From contig JNJK01000002.1 of assembly GCA_000701625.1 (NCBI GenBank), positions 62,001 to 126,000 of the forward strand: a stretch of 64,000 nt of DNA. The letters are read 5' to 3'. The translations under genes and the position numbers were made by a program. This document shows, one piece after another, positions 16,288 to 25,406 of the stretch. Each line of letters starts with the position of its first letter. Position 1 is the stretch's first letter. The notes beneath the pieces are model-generated. The model searched no databases and was not told the DNA's origin. It saw only the letters and a program-made list of their open reading frames with translations. Origin of the DNA: Lachnospiraceae bacterium MC2017 (GTDB taxonomy: Bacteria > Bacillota > Clostridia > Lachnospirales > Lachnospiraceae).

Positions 16288-17844
16288 TCATCTCATATTC
16301 AAAAGAGACGATATCGCACTGCTATTATTTTGAAGCTTTGCAAGTGCGGACTCCATTGCTGTGAACTTACTATAGTAGTAATCTTCCATGTCTGAAACAT
16401 ACTTCTCCTGCTTCGTTATCTCCTCGGAAAGCTTATCATATTCTTTCTGAAGCAGCTTATCGTTATAAACCTTATAAACACTTCTTGTGTTCTCGATGCT
16501 CTTCATTAGTCCGCTTGTGCCAAGTCCCTTATAAAGATTTCCTGTAATCTCAGTCATGAACTTCGCTACACGATCCGGATCGGATGCAAGCATCTTTTTC
16601 AGAACGTCCTCGTTATCTTTTGTATTCTCATCATCGCTGTTTCCATCGATGTGATAAGCACCCTTTTCATTATCTGCTGCATTGAAATATCCAAGGGTTG
16701 CTATTCCAAAGGTTGACCAGCTGTCGCCGGATTTTGATGTACCAGCCATCGTATTCTTAAAGAGATTAATAAGAGTAGATAAGCTGTCATCCTTACGAAG
16801 GAGCGAATCCTTGATCTTTGATTCCCACTTCTCTATCTGATCATCAGACATTTCAGACTTTTCATCTTCTGAAAGAACATCGTAGCCCTTTGCTGCGTCC
16901 GCGTTATAGAGCTTGTCCATTTCATTTATGAGAGAATTGTATTCATCAAAGAAGTCAACGATCTTATCATAAATGGCATCAACATCACGGCTTGTTGTTA
17001 TCGTTGTTACAGAACCTGTCGCACTTGTTGACTTTGCCTGGATAGTCATTCCATTTACAACAAATGAATTACTGCTGGAAGTATATTTTGCGCCATTTAA
17101 CTCGATCTCAGCATCGGTTCCCTGTACCTTTACAGGTACCGAAGATCCAGACTCAGAAGTATCATATATATGTTTTCCATCCGAATCTGTAGTATAGGTA
17201 TAGTACAACCCCATACTCTGGAGTGCCGCTTTATTTGCGGCATTTCCGATAATCTCAAAATTCTTATCTGCACCACTGTCTTTGGAGCTTAAGAAGAAAC
17301 GCTGATTTGTTTCATCAAAACTTGCATTAATACCAGCTTTTTTAAACTCATTTACAGCCTGAGCTATAGTCATTGAGTCATCAAGCTGGACATTTTTTGT
17401 ATCATCACCGATCGCTACTCCAACAGTAACTGATCCGGAAAATCCTCCCAGCTCTGAAAGTTTAGTTCCGGTCGTAGCTTTGGATCCTCCGGCTGATACT
17501 GCACCACCTGTAAGATATCCGCTGGTTGCCAGTGATTTTACGGCAAGTGTCTGTGTTCCGATAACACTTGCGCTATCAACAGAAACAGAAGCTATAGACG
17601 CATCTGCAACAGTTGCTGTCTTCGTATTAAAGGTATTTTCCAGACGCATTTCTGATAATGCGCCGGTATAGAAACTATATACCTTTGAGTTTAGTGTTTT
17701 CCACGCCTCCTGTTTCCAGCCGAGCTTTGTCTGTTGGTTTTTCAGTTTTGTTGTTTTATAATTTGCAGCTGAAACCAGCGCGCCTACAATTGTTGAAGTA
17801 TCCATTCCCGATATAAGACCGGTCATCCTCATTAGATCTGACAT
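16288..17844 (-). CDS. fliD: Flagellar filament cap protein FliD (hook-associated protein 2)
   Basis: The start at 17844 has GTGAGGAA upstream, giving 518 residues. The N-terminus MSDLMRMTGLISGMDTSTIVGALVSA is diagnostic. FliD_N follows (residues 25-130, TQTLAVKSLATSGYL), then a variable middle, then FliD_C with DAIYDKIVDFFDEYNSLINEMDKLYNAD and the coiled-coil end EEITKQEKYVSDMEDYYYSKFTAMESALAKLQ. It caps the growing filament and directs flagellin folding. Compare the orphan paralog at 10932-12230. Confidence 0.95.
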   Translation of the reverse strand: MSDLMRMTGLISGMDTSTIVGALVSAANYKTTKLKNQQTKLGWKQEAWKTLNSKVYSFYTGALSEMRLENTFNTKTATVADASIASVSVDSASVIGTQTLAVKSLATSGYLTGGAVSAGGSKATTGTKLSELGGFSGSVTVGVAIGDDTKNVQLDDSMTIAQAVNEFKKAGINASFDETNQRFFLSSKDSGADKNFEIIGNAANKAALQSMGLYYTYTTDSDGKHIYDTSESGSSVPVKVQGTDAEIELNGAKYTSSSNSFVVNGMTIQAKSTSATGSVTTITTSRDVDAIYDKIVDFFDEYNSLINEMDKLYNADAAKGYDVLSEDEKSEMSDDQIEKWESKIKDSLLRKDDSLSTLINLFKNTMAGTSKSGDSWSTFGIATLGYFNAADNEKGAYHIDGNSDDENTKDNEDVLKKMLASDPDRVAKFMTEITGNLYKGLGTSGLMKSIENTRSVYKVYNDKLLQKEYDKLSEEITKQEKYVSDMEDYYYSKFTAMESALAKLQNNSSAISSLLNMR

Positions 17845-17909
17845 AATATATTCCTCACTTTCCATGCACACTACCGACTATCACGCAGTACAATTCCCGG
17901 TAGCAGCTG

Positions 17910-18302
17910 TCATCTCTTTTCATCCACCAGAATGCCTGCCATTTCCCAAATCTTTGCAAGCATGTCCAAAGTCTTCTCCGGAGGGATTTCCTTAATGACT
18001 TTCTTACTGTCTTTGTCCACGATCTTTATCGTGACTCTGTTTGTTTCATCGTGAATACCAAAGATTGCCTCGGAATTTAAAAGCATATTTTTATTAATAT
18101 TTTCAACTTTTTTTCGGATCTCTTCATTCACAGTCTTGCTGTTGCCTTGAGCCACTGAGACATCATCTGACACTTCTTCCGCTGCCTGCTCTGCCGCCGG
18201 TGCTTCCTGAACCCGCGCAGTTTCGACATCAATATCTGCTGCCTTGGATGTGGTTCCTGCCGCATAAGGAACTGTGCTTTTCATTTGATTGATCACTGCC
18301 AT
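17910..18302 (-). CDS. flaG: FlaG-family flagellar protein
   Basis: 130 residues. The first half is low-complexity and Ala/Glu-rich; the second half has the FlaG core LLNSEAIFGIHDETNRVTIKIVDKDSKKVIKEIPPEKTLDMLAKIWEMAGILVDEKR. FlaG proteins affect filament length and lie next to fliD in many genomes, as here. Its ribosome site GGAGGTGG is embedded in a perfect CsrA consensus, so translation is probably repressed by CsrA. Confidence 0.9.
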   Translation of the reverse strand: MAVINQMKSTVPYAAGTTSKAADIDVETARVQEAPAAEQAAEEVSDDVSVAQGNSKTVNEEIRKKVENINKNMLLNSEAIFGIHDETNRVTIKIVDKDSKKVIKEIPPEKTLDMLAKIWEMAGILVDEKR

Positions 18303-18308
18303 TGTTCC

Positions 18309-18318
18309 ACCTCCATGT
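18309..18318 (-). promoter_or_regulatory. CsrA binding site overlapping the flaG ribosome site
   Basis: The minus strand reads ACATGGAGGT, an exact match to the CsrA consensus ACANGGANGU, and includes the flaG Shine-Dalgarno GGAGG. csrA and its antagonist fliW lie just upstream. Further GGA motifs occur in the leader (AGGATG, TATGGAG, CAAGGAGG). Confidence 0.65.
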
Positions 18319-18403
18319 GTAAAAAATTACAATAAAACCTAAAAGAGCCGCCTCCTTGCGAAGCTCTCCATACCAGAGATTTCCCAACTTTTGATCTTAA
18401 GAT

Positions 18404-18439
18404 CAAAAAAGGATGTCGGGAGAGCTCTCCCGGCATCCT
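18404..18439 (-). terminator. Strong intrinsic terminator between csrA and flaG
   Basis: AGGATGTCGGGAGAG pairs with CTCTCCCGGCATCCT as a nearly perfect 15-bp stem. Six T follow on the minus strand. It would end the fliW-csrA transcript but also lies inside any transcript started from the sigma-28 promoter at 18463-18490. Confidence 0.85.
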
Positions 18440-18446
18440 GCCAGCA

Positions 18447-18498
18447 TATCTCTCTATGCATTTTATCGGCAAAAACGCGCCTGATAATTAGAGAGATA
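18447..18498. promoter_or_regulatory. 9-bp inverted repeat bracketing the flaG sigma-28 promoter
   Basis: TATCTCTCT (18447-18455) and AGAGAGATA (18490-18498) are exact reverse complements 34 bases apart on either side of the promoter. They may be an operator pair or a long-range RNA stem. Confidence 0.4.
18463..18490 (-). promoter_or_regulatory. Sigma-28 promoter for flaG-fliD-fliS-fliT-like
   Basis: A perfect GCCGATAA -10 (18463-18470) is preceded after 16 bases by TAAT (18487-18490), close to the TAAA-N15-GCCGATAA flagellar consensus. It lies about 160 bases before flaG. Confidence 0.65.
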
Positions 18499-18549
18499 CG
18501 TATTATTTTGATCAATAACACATTTCTTTATAGAAACTTTACAAAAATT

Positions 18550-18765
18550 TCAGAAAAGTTTTTTAAGTTCATCTACCTGTTCAGCTGATACTGAAGTACT
18601 ATTTGCCTTCTGTATCTCAAGATAGATTTCTTTTCGATAAATAGGTACTTCCTTTGGTGCTGAAATTCCAATCTTGATCTGATCCCCACGGATATCCAGC
18701 ACGGTAATCTCAATATTATTATTAACTACCAGGGATTCTCCTTTTTTTCTGGACAAAGTAAGCAT
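18550..18765 (-). CDS. csrA: Carbon storage/translational regulator CsrA
   Basis: 71 residues starting at ATG 18765, which overlaps the fliW stop as TGATG. Sequence MLTLSRKKGESLVVNNNIEITVLDI ... IKIGISAPKEVPIYRKEIYLEI is a standard CsrA. It binds GGA motifs in mRNA leaders and blocks ribosome access; FliW releases it in Firmicutes when flagellin is low in the cytoplasm. A predicted target (flaG) lies 250 bases downstream. Confidence 0.97.
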   Translation of the reverse strand: MLTLSRKKGESLVVNNNIEITVLDIRGDQIKIGISAPKEVPIYRKEIYLEIQKANSTSVSAEQVDELKKLF

Positions 18766-19238
18766 CACTGCACCGCCTTTCCGTCTGATTCTTTGGCTTT
18801 TGCCAGGATATCATAGATTGGGAAACGGATCTCGCACGAGTCGTCATTTAGTATCAACTGTGCGCCTTTTTTGGTTGCAGCGTTAATGATTATCGGTGCC
18901 ATCAGATTCACTGTCATCTTTTTCAGATCATGCGGTACTGTAACAGTAACCAGCAGAACGATCTCTTCTGATTTCAGCTCTCCAAGCGGCGCCAACAGCT
19001 CATCTTCAAATACCGGATTATAATCAGGCTTTACAATGAGAGGATTCATTACAGGCATATCAAAGGCCGGTTCGTCCAGTGACTGTAGGAATCCGAGACC
19101 GGACCCGTCTGATTTCTCCGAATCATGAAGCAGCGCAAAGCGCTTCATGTCCGGAAAGCCTACAATTCCACCGGGGAACTCGATAATCTTCTCATCGTCA
19201 AGGTCGATCGTGCCAAATAATCTGGTTGTTACTTCCAT
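18765..19238 (-). CDS. fliW: Flagellar assembly factor FliW (CsrA antagonist)
   Basis: The start at 19238 has GGAG upstream, giving 157 residues. MEVTTRLFGTIDLDDEKIIEFPGGIVGFPDMKRFALL and VTVTVPHDLKKMTVNLMAPIIIN are FliW signatures. FliW binds either flagellin or CsrA, coupling flagellin translation to secretion. The fliW-csrA pair is translationally coupled. Confidence 0.96.
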   Translation of the reverse strand: MEVTTRLFGTIDLDDEKIIEFPGGIVGFPDMKRFALLHDSEKSDGSGLGFLQSLDEPAFDMPVMNPLIVKPDYNPVFEDELLAPLGELKSEEIVLLVTVTVPHDLKKMTVNLMAPIIINAATKKGAQLILNDDSCEIRFPIYDILAKAKESDGKAVQ

Positions 19239-19327
19239 ACTTTCTCCATTCCGGAGCATAACAGCCCCTTTTTACACATCCCCCAAAAACAGTCTGTCCT
19301 TTCCACCAATCTGTTTCCTCACGTATA

Positions 19328-19333
19328 AGTATA
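19328..19333 (-). promoter_or_regulatory. Possible -10 of a fliW-csrA promoter
   Basis: TATACT on the minus strand lies about 90 bases before fliW, between the flgL terminator and fliW. No good -35 is present. Confidence 0.3.
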
Positions 19334-19409
19334 ACAGACGTATGTACAAAAGATTGTTTGAAAACAAGTACCTGACTGTTTTTTCTACATTTTTTTGCTC
19401 ATCATAACA

Positions 19410-19437
19410 CCGGAGGCCGTTCTATACCGACCTCCGG
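19410..19437 (-). terminator. Terminator-like hairpin after flgL
   Basis: CCGGAGGCCG / CGACCTCCGG form a 9-10 bp stem 15 bases past the flgL stop. The following minus-strand sequence has only scattered T residues, so partial read-through into fliW-csrA is possible. Confidence 0.5.
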
Positions 19438-19451
19438 ACATATACTTTTTA

Positions 19452-21077
19452 TCAGATGTAATCTACCAGTGACTGCTGCGAGATACGTCCCGTAACCATC
19501 AGTGCTGCATTGTAATACAGATTTGCCTGCTTTACTTCTACGGAAAGTGATGAAAGATCCACATTCTCATTTTCAGATGCCTGCGCTTTTACCGTAGTTT
19601 GATCTTCTGTAAGACGGTTTTGGATAACTTGAAGTCTGTGAACCGTAGTTCCGCAGGTAGTTCCGGCAAGGTTAACTTCATCAAAATACTTCCCTGCCTT
19701 GGTAATACCATTACTGAACATGGTAGTTACTTTCTGATTTGCATAATCCAGTTCCTTTTCCGCAGCACCGAGGAGAATACGTATCTGCTCCTGTTCGTCT
19801 TCAGTAGGATATGTCTCCACATCATCCTGCATCTTTTTAAGCTTTTCAACCTTTGCCTCTGCCTTGTCAACAGCGTCCAACGCGTCTTCCAGCTCATCAA
19901 GATCTCTTAATACATTAACATCAAACGCATTTCTGGCATTTGTATTGACTTTTACCGACTGACTGCTTCCTACGGAATAATTCATCTCCTGAAGATAGTC
20001 ATTATAGACTATAGGCGTATTATTGCTATCACCAACCTCTGTACAGCAGAAGTAGTGTTCCGGCTTTACATCTCCCTCATTCCAGTCGCTTTTATCGTAT
20101 GCAAACTCAATGTCATCAACCTGTACCAGCTGTTTCTGTGTCTGCGCGGTAAAGATCAGATTTCCTGTAACAGTATTGAGATATACCGTTGTGTCCGTGT
20201 CACCGGTAAAAACTGCCTCTGCATCATCCGTTATAGCTGTAACATTCATCGTTCCGGCAACAGTATATGAATTTGTGGAAGAATTATAATTCTTTAATGT
20301 CAGTGTATAAGAACTGATATTATCTGCCGCGCCATTCGGATAATTATACGTGTACGTATTTCCGGTCGTTACATCATCAATATTTTTATAAGACAATCTC
20401 AACCGGTATTCCGAGTACGCCTCTACCTGTGTCTCATCCGCAGGTGTTATTCCCGGAGCAACGCCGGTAATATCTCCATCCGTGATTCCCGAGGAGTACG
20501 TTGTTCCATTTTGATAAGAAGTATAGGTATAACTCTCAACATTATCTTTCGTGAAATGTTCTGCGATTCCTTTATACTGGAAAGGATGACTCTGATCCAC
20601 TGCTGAGATCATTCGTTCATCAATATTGTTATCCGTAAAGGTCAGGCTGTCTGATGTACGATATCCTGTAAAAATATACCGATCTTCATTTGTAGAATTT
20701 CCTACCGCAAAATACTCAGTTGCATCAGCTTTCATTTTTTCAAGAAGGCTTCTTTTATCACTGTTGGTATTTGTACTGTTTGTTGCAGCGTTATACTGCT
20801 CTTTAAGATCGCGCATGATCTCTACTGCCTTATCAAGCGCAGTTTGTGTACTGCTTGTCCAGCTTACAGCATCCTTCGCATTTTTTTCCAGATACTGGGT
20901 AATAGAAGCGAGTGACCCTCTGAAACGCAGAGAACGGATGGCAATTATAGGATCATCCGACGGATCGTTGATCTTTTTCTGGGTAGCCGCCTGTGTATTA
21001 AGGGCATCCATTACTTCCTTATTGTTATTGATATTGTATAAGGAATTGTTGTTTATCATCTTATTGGTAATTCTCAT
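19452..21077 (-). CDS. flgL: Flagellar hook-associated protein 3 (FlgL)
   Basis: 541 residues, longer than the roughly 300 of many FlgL proteins. The N-terminal flagellin-like domain is MRITNKMINNNSLYNINNNKEVMDALNTQ with DPSDDPIIAIRSLRFRGSL. The C-terminal helix is SLSVEVKQANLYYNAALMVTGRISQQSLVDYI. The middle 200 residues are an inserted beta-rich, Thr/Asn/Tyr-rich region that would face outwards. FlgL forms the last junction layer between hook and filament. AAAGGAG precedes the ATG. Confidence 0.92.
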   Translation of the reverse strand: MRITNKMINNNSLYNINNNKEVMDALNTQAATQKKINDPSDDPIIAIRSLRFRGSLASITQYLEKNAKDAVSWTSSTQTALDKAVEIMRDLKEQYNAATNSTNTNSDKRSLLEKMKADATEYFAVGNSTNEDRYIFTGYRTSDSLTFTDNNIDERMISAVDQSHPFQYKGIAEHFTKDNVESYTYTSYQNGTTYSSGITDGDITGVAPGITPADETQVEAYSEYRLRLSYKNIDDVTTGNTYTYNYPNGAADNISSYTLTLKNYNSSTNSYTVAGTMNVTAITDDAEAVFTGDTDTTVYLNTVTGNLIFTAQTQKQLVQVDDIEFAYDKSDWNEGDVKPEHYFCCTEVGDSNNTPIVYNDYLQEMNYSVGSSQSVKVNTNARNAFDVNVLRDLDELEDALDAVDKAEAKVEKLKKMQDDVETYPTEDEQEQIRILLGAAEKELDYANQKVTTMFSNGITKAGKYFDEVNLAGTTCGTTVHRLQVIQNRLTEDQTTVKAQASENENVDLSSLSVEVKQANLYYNAALMVTGRISQQSLVDYI

Positions 21078-21089
21078 AAGCGTACTCCT

Positions 21090-23114
21090 TTATACACCGG
21101 TCTCCAGTATCAGACGGTCATAGATTTCTGTCATAGTCTGGATTATCTTTGCGTTCAGATTATAAGCATTCTGGAATTTAACGAGATCCAGTGCCTCTTC
21201 CTCATTATCCACTCCGGATACCGATTCTCTCTGATTTGAGATGGCGTTCCTGATATTTGTCGCATTATCCGTGAAATTTTTCGCGCTTGCCGAATTGAGT
21301 GATATATCAGTAAGGATAAGTGCCAAAAACTCAGTAGATGTACACCCCCTGTAAACCATCTTTGACTTGTTATCCTTAAGCTCTATAAGTTCCTTAACTA
21401 CATCATCGGCAGAGACGTTAATATCACCATTCTCTTTTGTAGTACTCATAAGAGCCGGGTCGTCTATGATATCCTTATTTACATAGACATTCGATGCCTG
21501 CAGATCATAATAAAGCGAATCAAGATTTTTATCATCTGCGATCGTTCCCGATCCAGCCTGTGTTTTAGCTGTATTTGTTGTAGCTCCCGCTGCTGCGGTA
21601 TAATACTCATCCAGATTATTGAGCAAACCAGTCGTAACACTTTTCCACTGCCAGAATGAGATATCCATCGCATCGCCATATAGGTTTTCAGCATCCTCAT
21701 TCACCAGACTATTTAAGCTTCCATGTTCCTCTGTATAGTTGAAGCGGTATGCAAACTGGCGTACCCACTGATTCATCTGTGCCTGATAATACGGGATTCC
21801 CTGATATTCCACACCGTTTCCGACTTCACACTTTTTACCCGGGGTTACAGTATACATAAGACCGTGAATGTCATCACCTGCTTTATTCTTATATGTGACA
21901 TCACCAAAAGTAAATGTCGCTGTAGTGCTTCCCGGTGTAAAATCAACCGTCCAACCATCATATTTATACATCGTTCCGCTGATACGGATAGATCCTTTAT
22001 CGGCAATGTTCAGCTTGGAAATAATTGTTTCAAGAGTCTCTCCTGCTTCGACGCTAACTGTCATCGTCACATCTGTTGCCGTTACTCCAGCTATCACATT
22101 TCCCTGGCTGTCCCTCGCATCTCTGGTCTGGGTAATTCCAACAAAAGAACCGGTAAGAGCCTCTCCGTTATCGCCATCACGCAGTTCAAAAAGCGCCTTT
22201 AGACTTCCGGAAAGATTATCTGCCAATACTGAAAATTCATTTCCGGTCGATGACCAGTAAAGATCATATAGTCCGTCCGCATCGGTCTGATGATACTTTT
22301 CATCCGTATCTCTTGCCCTTGTTTCAAGTGTATTGTATTCATAACCATCAACAAGACAACATCCATTACTGATCTTTACCTGGTATCTATGTGCTCCCGT
22401 CGGGTTATCCGGATCTCCTGCATTATAGATTTCCGCCTCGGTCACTTCTACGTCAACGATCTTCGATAACTTATCAACTATCAGATTTCGCTGATCCCTG
22501 AGTTCATTTGCAACACATTGTCCCTGAAGCTCGATAAGATTTATCTGCTTATTAAGCGATGCTATCTGGGCTGCATATTCATTTAACTGATCAACCTGTG
22601 ACTTTATCTCACTATTTAATATTTCCTGCTCTTTAGTAAGATTACTGGACATAGTCCTAAAGTACTCTGCAAGCGTCTGCGCCTTACCAAGAAATGATGC
22701 ACGTGATGAAGTTGTTCCCGGACTTTTTGCAAGATCCTCCAGACCTGCATAAAATTCTTCTGTGTAAATCTTTGTAAAACCCTTTACCGTTGTATCATCC
22801 TTAAAGTACTTTTCAATTTCACTCATGTAGGTTTTCTGAGCTTCATATCTTCCTACATCTGCTTCATTTGCTCTGTACTTTATATCATAATATTCGTTTC
22901 TAAGCTGTTTTATGGAAGTTACGGTTACACCTGATCCTGCCATTCCGTAAGTGGTGTAAGTTCTAAGCGCATTGGATGCCTTCTGCTCCACCACCTGCTT
23001 TGTATATCCTTCTGTCTGGATATTTGCCGCATTATTTGCAACTGTGTTATTTGCTGTTTGATATGCGGTAAGGCCAGAATAACCGATCATCAGACCAAAA
23101 AACTGTGATGTCAT
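21090..23114 (-). CDS. flgK: Flagellar hook-associated protein 1, second FlgK paralog
   Basis: 674 residues with a strong GGAGGGG site. The N-terminus MTSQFFGLMIGYSGLTAYQTANNTVANNAANIQTEGYTKQ is the flagellar rod/hook signature, and the C-terminus SGVDNEEEALDLVKFQNAYNLNAKIIQTMTEIYDRLI is the FlgK end. A large central insertion (about 260-560) holds beta-rich segments. It follows another FlgK in the same operon and is clearly divergent in length and sequence. Both may form a mixed junction, or one may serve a different filament. Family sure; division of labour unknown. Confidence 0.9.
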   Translation of the reverse strand: MTSQFFGLMIGYSGLTAYQTANNTVANNAANIQTEGYTKQVVEQKASNALRTYTTYGMAGSGVTVTSIKQLRNEYYDIKYRANEADVGRYEAQKTYMSEIEKYFKDDTTVKGFTKIYTEEFYAGLEDLAKSPGTTSSRASFLGKAQTLAEYFRTMSSNLTKEQEILNSEIKSQVDQLNEYAAQIASLNKQINLIELQGQCVANELRDQRNLIVDKLSKIVDVEVTEAEIYNAGDPDNPTGAHRYQVKISNGCCLVDGYEYNTLETRARDTDEKYHQTDADGLYDLYWSSTGNEFSVLADNLSGSLKALFELRDGDNGEALTGSFVGITQTRDARDSQGNVIAGVTATDVTMTVSVEAGETLETIISKLNIADKGSIRISGTMYKYDGWTVDFTPGSTTATFTFGDVTYKNKAGDDIHGLMYTVTPGKKCEVGNGVEYQGIPYYQAQMNQWVRQFAYRFNYTEEHGSLNSLVNEDAENLYGDAMDISFWQWKSVTTGLLNNLDEYYTAAAGATTNTAKTQAGSGTIADDKNLDSLYYDLQASNVYVNKDIIDDPALMSTTKENGDINVSADDVVKELIELKDNKSKMVYRGCTSTEFLALILTDISLNSASAKNFTDNATNIRNAISNQRESVSGVDNEEEALDLVKFQNAYNLNAKIIQTMTEIYDRLILETGV

Positions 23115-23189
23115 ATATTACCCCTCCAAGTCAAATAAATCTGCCTTTTTGTGCAAGCACAATCGAATTTTTACTTGGTATCCTTGTCA

Positions 23190-24794
23190 TCATATGATGT
23201 TAAGAAGATTATCCAGCATTGCGTTTACAGTGTTTATGTATCTGCTGCTCGCATTGTAAGCATTCTGGTAACGTATCATCTTTGTGAGCTCTTCACTGTC
23301 AGATACTCCCATAACTTTCTGCCTTTCGTTGTCTGCTGAAAGAACTGATACTTCCTGTGCTTCTGCAGCTGCCTTATATGTATTACCGATATTTGCATAC
23401 TGGTTTACTATTCCTATGTAGTACTCTTCAAAATTCAGCGGTGTTGCCGTTCCGGGATTCAATGTGCTGAACTTGTCCGTAAATATTTGCCCAAGTGCAT
23501 CAGCAACTTCCTGATTAACTGATTGATCTGACAACATAAATCCGTTATTCAGATGCGTCGGCTCCAGAAGAAGTTCCTGATTTACCGTAAGGTTTGATGT
23601 AGTATAGTCGCCATTTGAAGATATTAGAGTGAAAAGCGGCGGATAATCATTCGGATTGCTAACCGCTTCAGGATTGATCACAGTCGAACCATCTGCAGAA
23701 CGTCCCTGAACCAGATTATTTATCATAGTCACCATTCCATTTATCATATGATCAAATTCCGTCATGATGGCTGTTAACGAAGATCCGGCTACCTTATCAA
23801 ATGTCTCCGCAGGAGTCAGCGTAACAAGATTTCCGTTTTTATCTGTTTCCGTAGAAACTTCCATATCCTTATAAGTTGCGACCTTTGTTCCCCTGGAGAA
23901 ATACAGTGCCTTAAGCGAGCCATTGTCACTACCTATATCGGCAGAAATCGGCTGAGTAAGACTAAATACTCTCTGATCTTTATATGCAGGCCATACAGGT
24001 GTGTAAAATCCTGTGTCTTTATCTTCATCCAGGATCTTGGCTTCCATCTTGTAGACATTGCCATTTTTTACCAGATCCACTCCTTCAAACTGTACATTAA
24101 CTCTGCCATAAAGATCTTCGGAGTACTCGATCCTTCCCATTGCAGAGAGCTCATCAAGGATCTGGTTTCTTGCGTCGCGCAGATCATTTGCGCCCTCGAC
24201 CTTTCCAGCTTCGATCGATACGATCCTTTCATTAAGATCTGCTATCTGATCTGCATATTTATTGATCTTATCTACCTGATCCTTTATCTGCTGATTCAGA
24301 TTATTCTGATACTCAGCCAGACCGTTATAGATCATTTGCGCTCTGTCTAAAAACTGCTTGGCTGTCGTTACGACTTTTCCCTGCATGGTCGCATCCGAAG
24401 GTTTAGTCGCAAGATTCTGAAAAGCCTGCTGGAATTCCTGCAAAGCTTTCTGGAACTGCGTGCCCTCCGTTTCGCCAAAGTGCATATTCACTTCTTCTAT
24501 TACTTCATAACAAGTGGAATAATATCCTGAACGGCCATTTTCTGTGCGATAGTGCCTGTCAAGAAATGAATCTCTGATCGCACGGACATCCTGATAAGCA
24601 GAGCCCATTCCGACCTGGAGATCATTATTGAAAGAATGACCAACCGTATTATATATACGGTTCGCCTGATATACCTGCTGACGGGTATATCCTGTAGTAT
24701 GTAGATTTGCAAGATTGTGCGCAGTTGTATTCAGAGCGTACTGACTGGTCTGAAGCCCTGATACACCTACATAAAAAGAACCCATAAGCGGCAT
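23190..24794 (-). CDS. flgK: Flagellar hook-associated protein 1, first FlgK paralog
   Basis: The start at 24794 has GAGGTGAACAAG upstream, giving 534 residues. MPLMGSFYVGVSGLQTSQYALNTTAHNLANLHTTGYTRQQV and the end GVSDSEELTKMIRYQNAYNASSRYINTVNAMLDNLLNII are canonical FlgK termini. Its length is near the family norm, so it is the better candidate for the standard HAP1. It lies 49 bases after flgN, its probable chaperone. Confidence 0.94.
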   Translation of the reverse strand: MPLMGSFYVGVSGLQTSQYALNTTAHNLANLHTTGYTRQQVYQANRIYNTVGHSFNNDLQVGMGSAYQDVRAIRDSFLDRHYRTENGRSGYYSTCYEVIEEVNMHFGETEGTQFQKALQEFQQAFQNLATKPSDATMQGKVVTTAKQFLDRAQMIYNGLAEYQNNLNQQIKDQVDKINKYADQIADLNERIVSIEAGKVEGANDLRDARNQILDELSAMGRIEYSEDLYGRVNVQFEGVDLVKNGNVYKMEAKILDEDKDTGFYTPVWPAYKDQRVFSLTQPISADIGSDNGSLKALYFSRGTKVATYKDMEVSTETDKNGNLVTLTPAETFDKVAGSSLTAIMTEFDHMINGMVTMINNLVQGRSADGSTVINPEAVSNPNDYPPLFTLISSNGDYTTSNLTVNQELLLEPTHLNNGFMLSDQSVNQEVADALGQIFTDKFSTLNPGTATPLNFEEYYIGIVNQYANIGNTYKAAAEAQEVSVLSADNERQKVMGVSDSEELTKMIRYQNAYNASSRYINTVNAMLDNLLNII

Positions 24795-24843
24795 CTTGTT
24801 CACCTCGTCCTTCCGAAGCAGACCCGCTATATGGGAGCCCGCC

Positions 24844-25362
24844 TCACTGCTTGGCGTCAAAGCCGCTCTGGGCACTTCCTAATACATTTCCCGCAATAGC
24901 TGCGTTACGTGTATATTCTCCTGTTTCCGGTGCTTCCCGCAATTCTCGCTGGAGCGCCAGATTAAAATCGATCATGTCCAAAGATTGTCGAATCAGTTCG
25001 CGGTTCTGGTCGTTTACCACCATAAGCTCACCGATTGTAGCTTTGAGCCTGTCATGGACACGTGAAAGCTCTTCACGTTCCTTTGGTCTTTTCTCAAGCA
25101 TCTCAATCAGATAGGAAAGCTTCAAAGTCTTAACATCCCTGTTAAGTACATTGGCGATGTCTTCCATCACCGTCTGTCGCTCATGGTCAAGCTTTGCAAC
25201 CTGATCCAGAACAACCTGTTCTTCATCCGTGATTTTTTGAAGTTCCGCAACTTTACCTGTTACAATAACAGGTGTTTTTGATTTGGACAGACTAAGCAGC
25301 TCTGTGTATTTTCCTTCTTCCAGCTTGAGTGTCTGGATCAGTTCTTCCATCAGGCTTGCCAC
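24844..25362 (-). CDS. flgN: FlgN-family chaperone for FlgK/FlgL
   Basis: 172 residues from a GTG at 25362 (CAGG close upstream; ATG at 25350 is an alternative). It is helical throughout, with the FlgN pattern MEELIQTLKLEEGKYTELLSLSKSKTPVIVTGKVAELQKITDEEQ and a later REELSRVHDRLKATIGELMVVNDQNRELIRQSL segment. FlgN keeps FlgK and FlgL export-competent, matching the three genes downstream. Confidence 0.88.
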   Translation of the reverse strand: MASLMEELIQTLKLEEGKYTELLSLSKSKTPVIVTGKVAELQKITDEEQVVLDQVAKLDHERQTVMEDIANVLNRDVKTLKLSYLIEMLEKRPKEREELSRVHDRLKATIGELMVVNDQNRELIRQSLDMIDFNLALQRELREAPETGEYTRNAAIAGNVLGSAQSGFDAKQ

Positions 25363-25406
25363 TTAACCTGCCTCACTTTCTTCCCGCGTCCGGGATAAAA
25401 TATGGT

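Noticed and set aside
21990-22005. GCCGATAA-type match inside the second flgK gene
   Set aside because: It lies within coding sequence with no gene start downstream; likely chance. Similar hits near 23935 and 32785 were dropped for the same reason.
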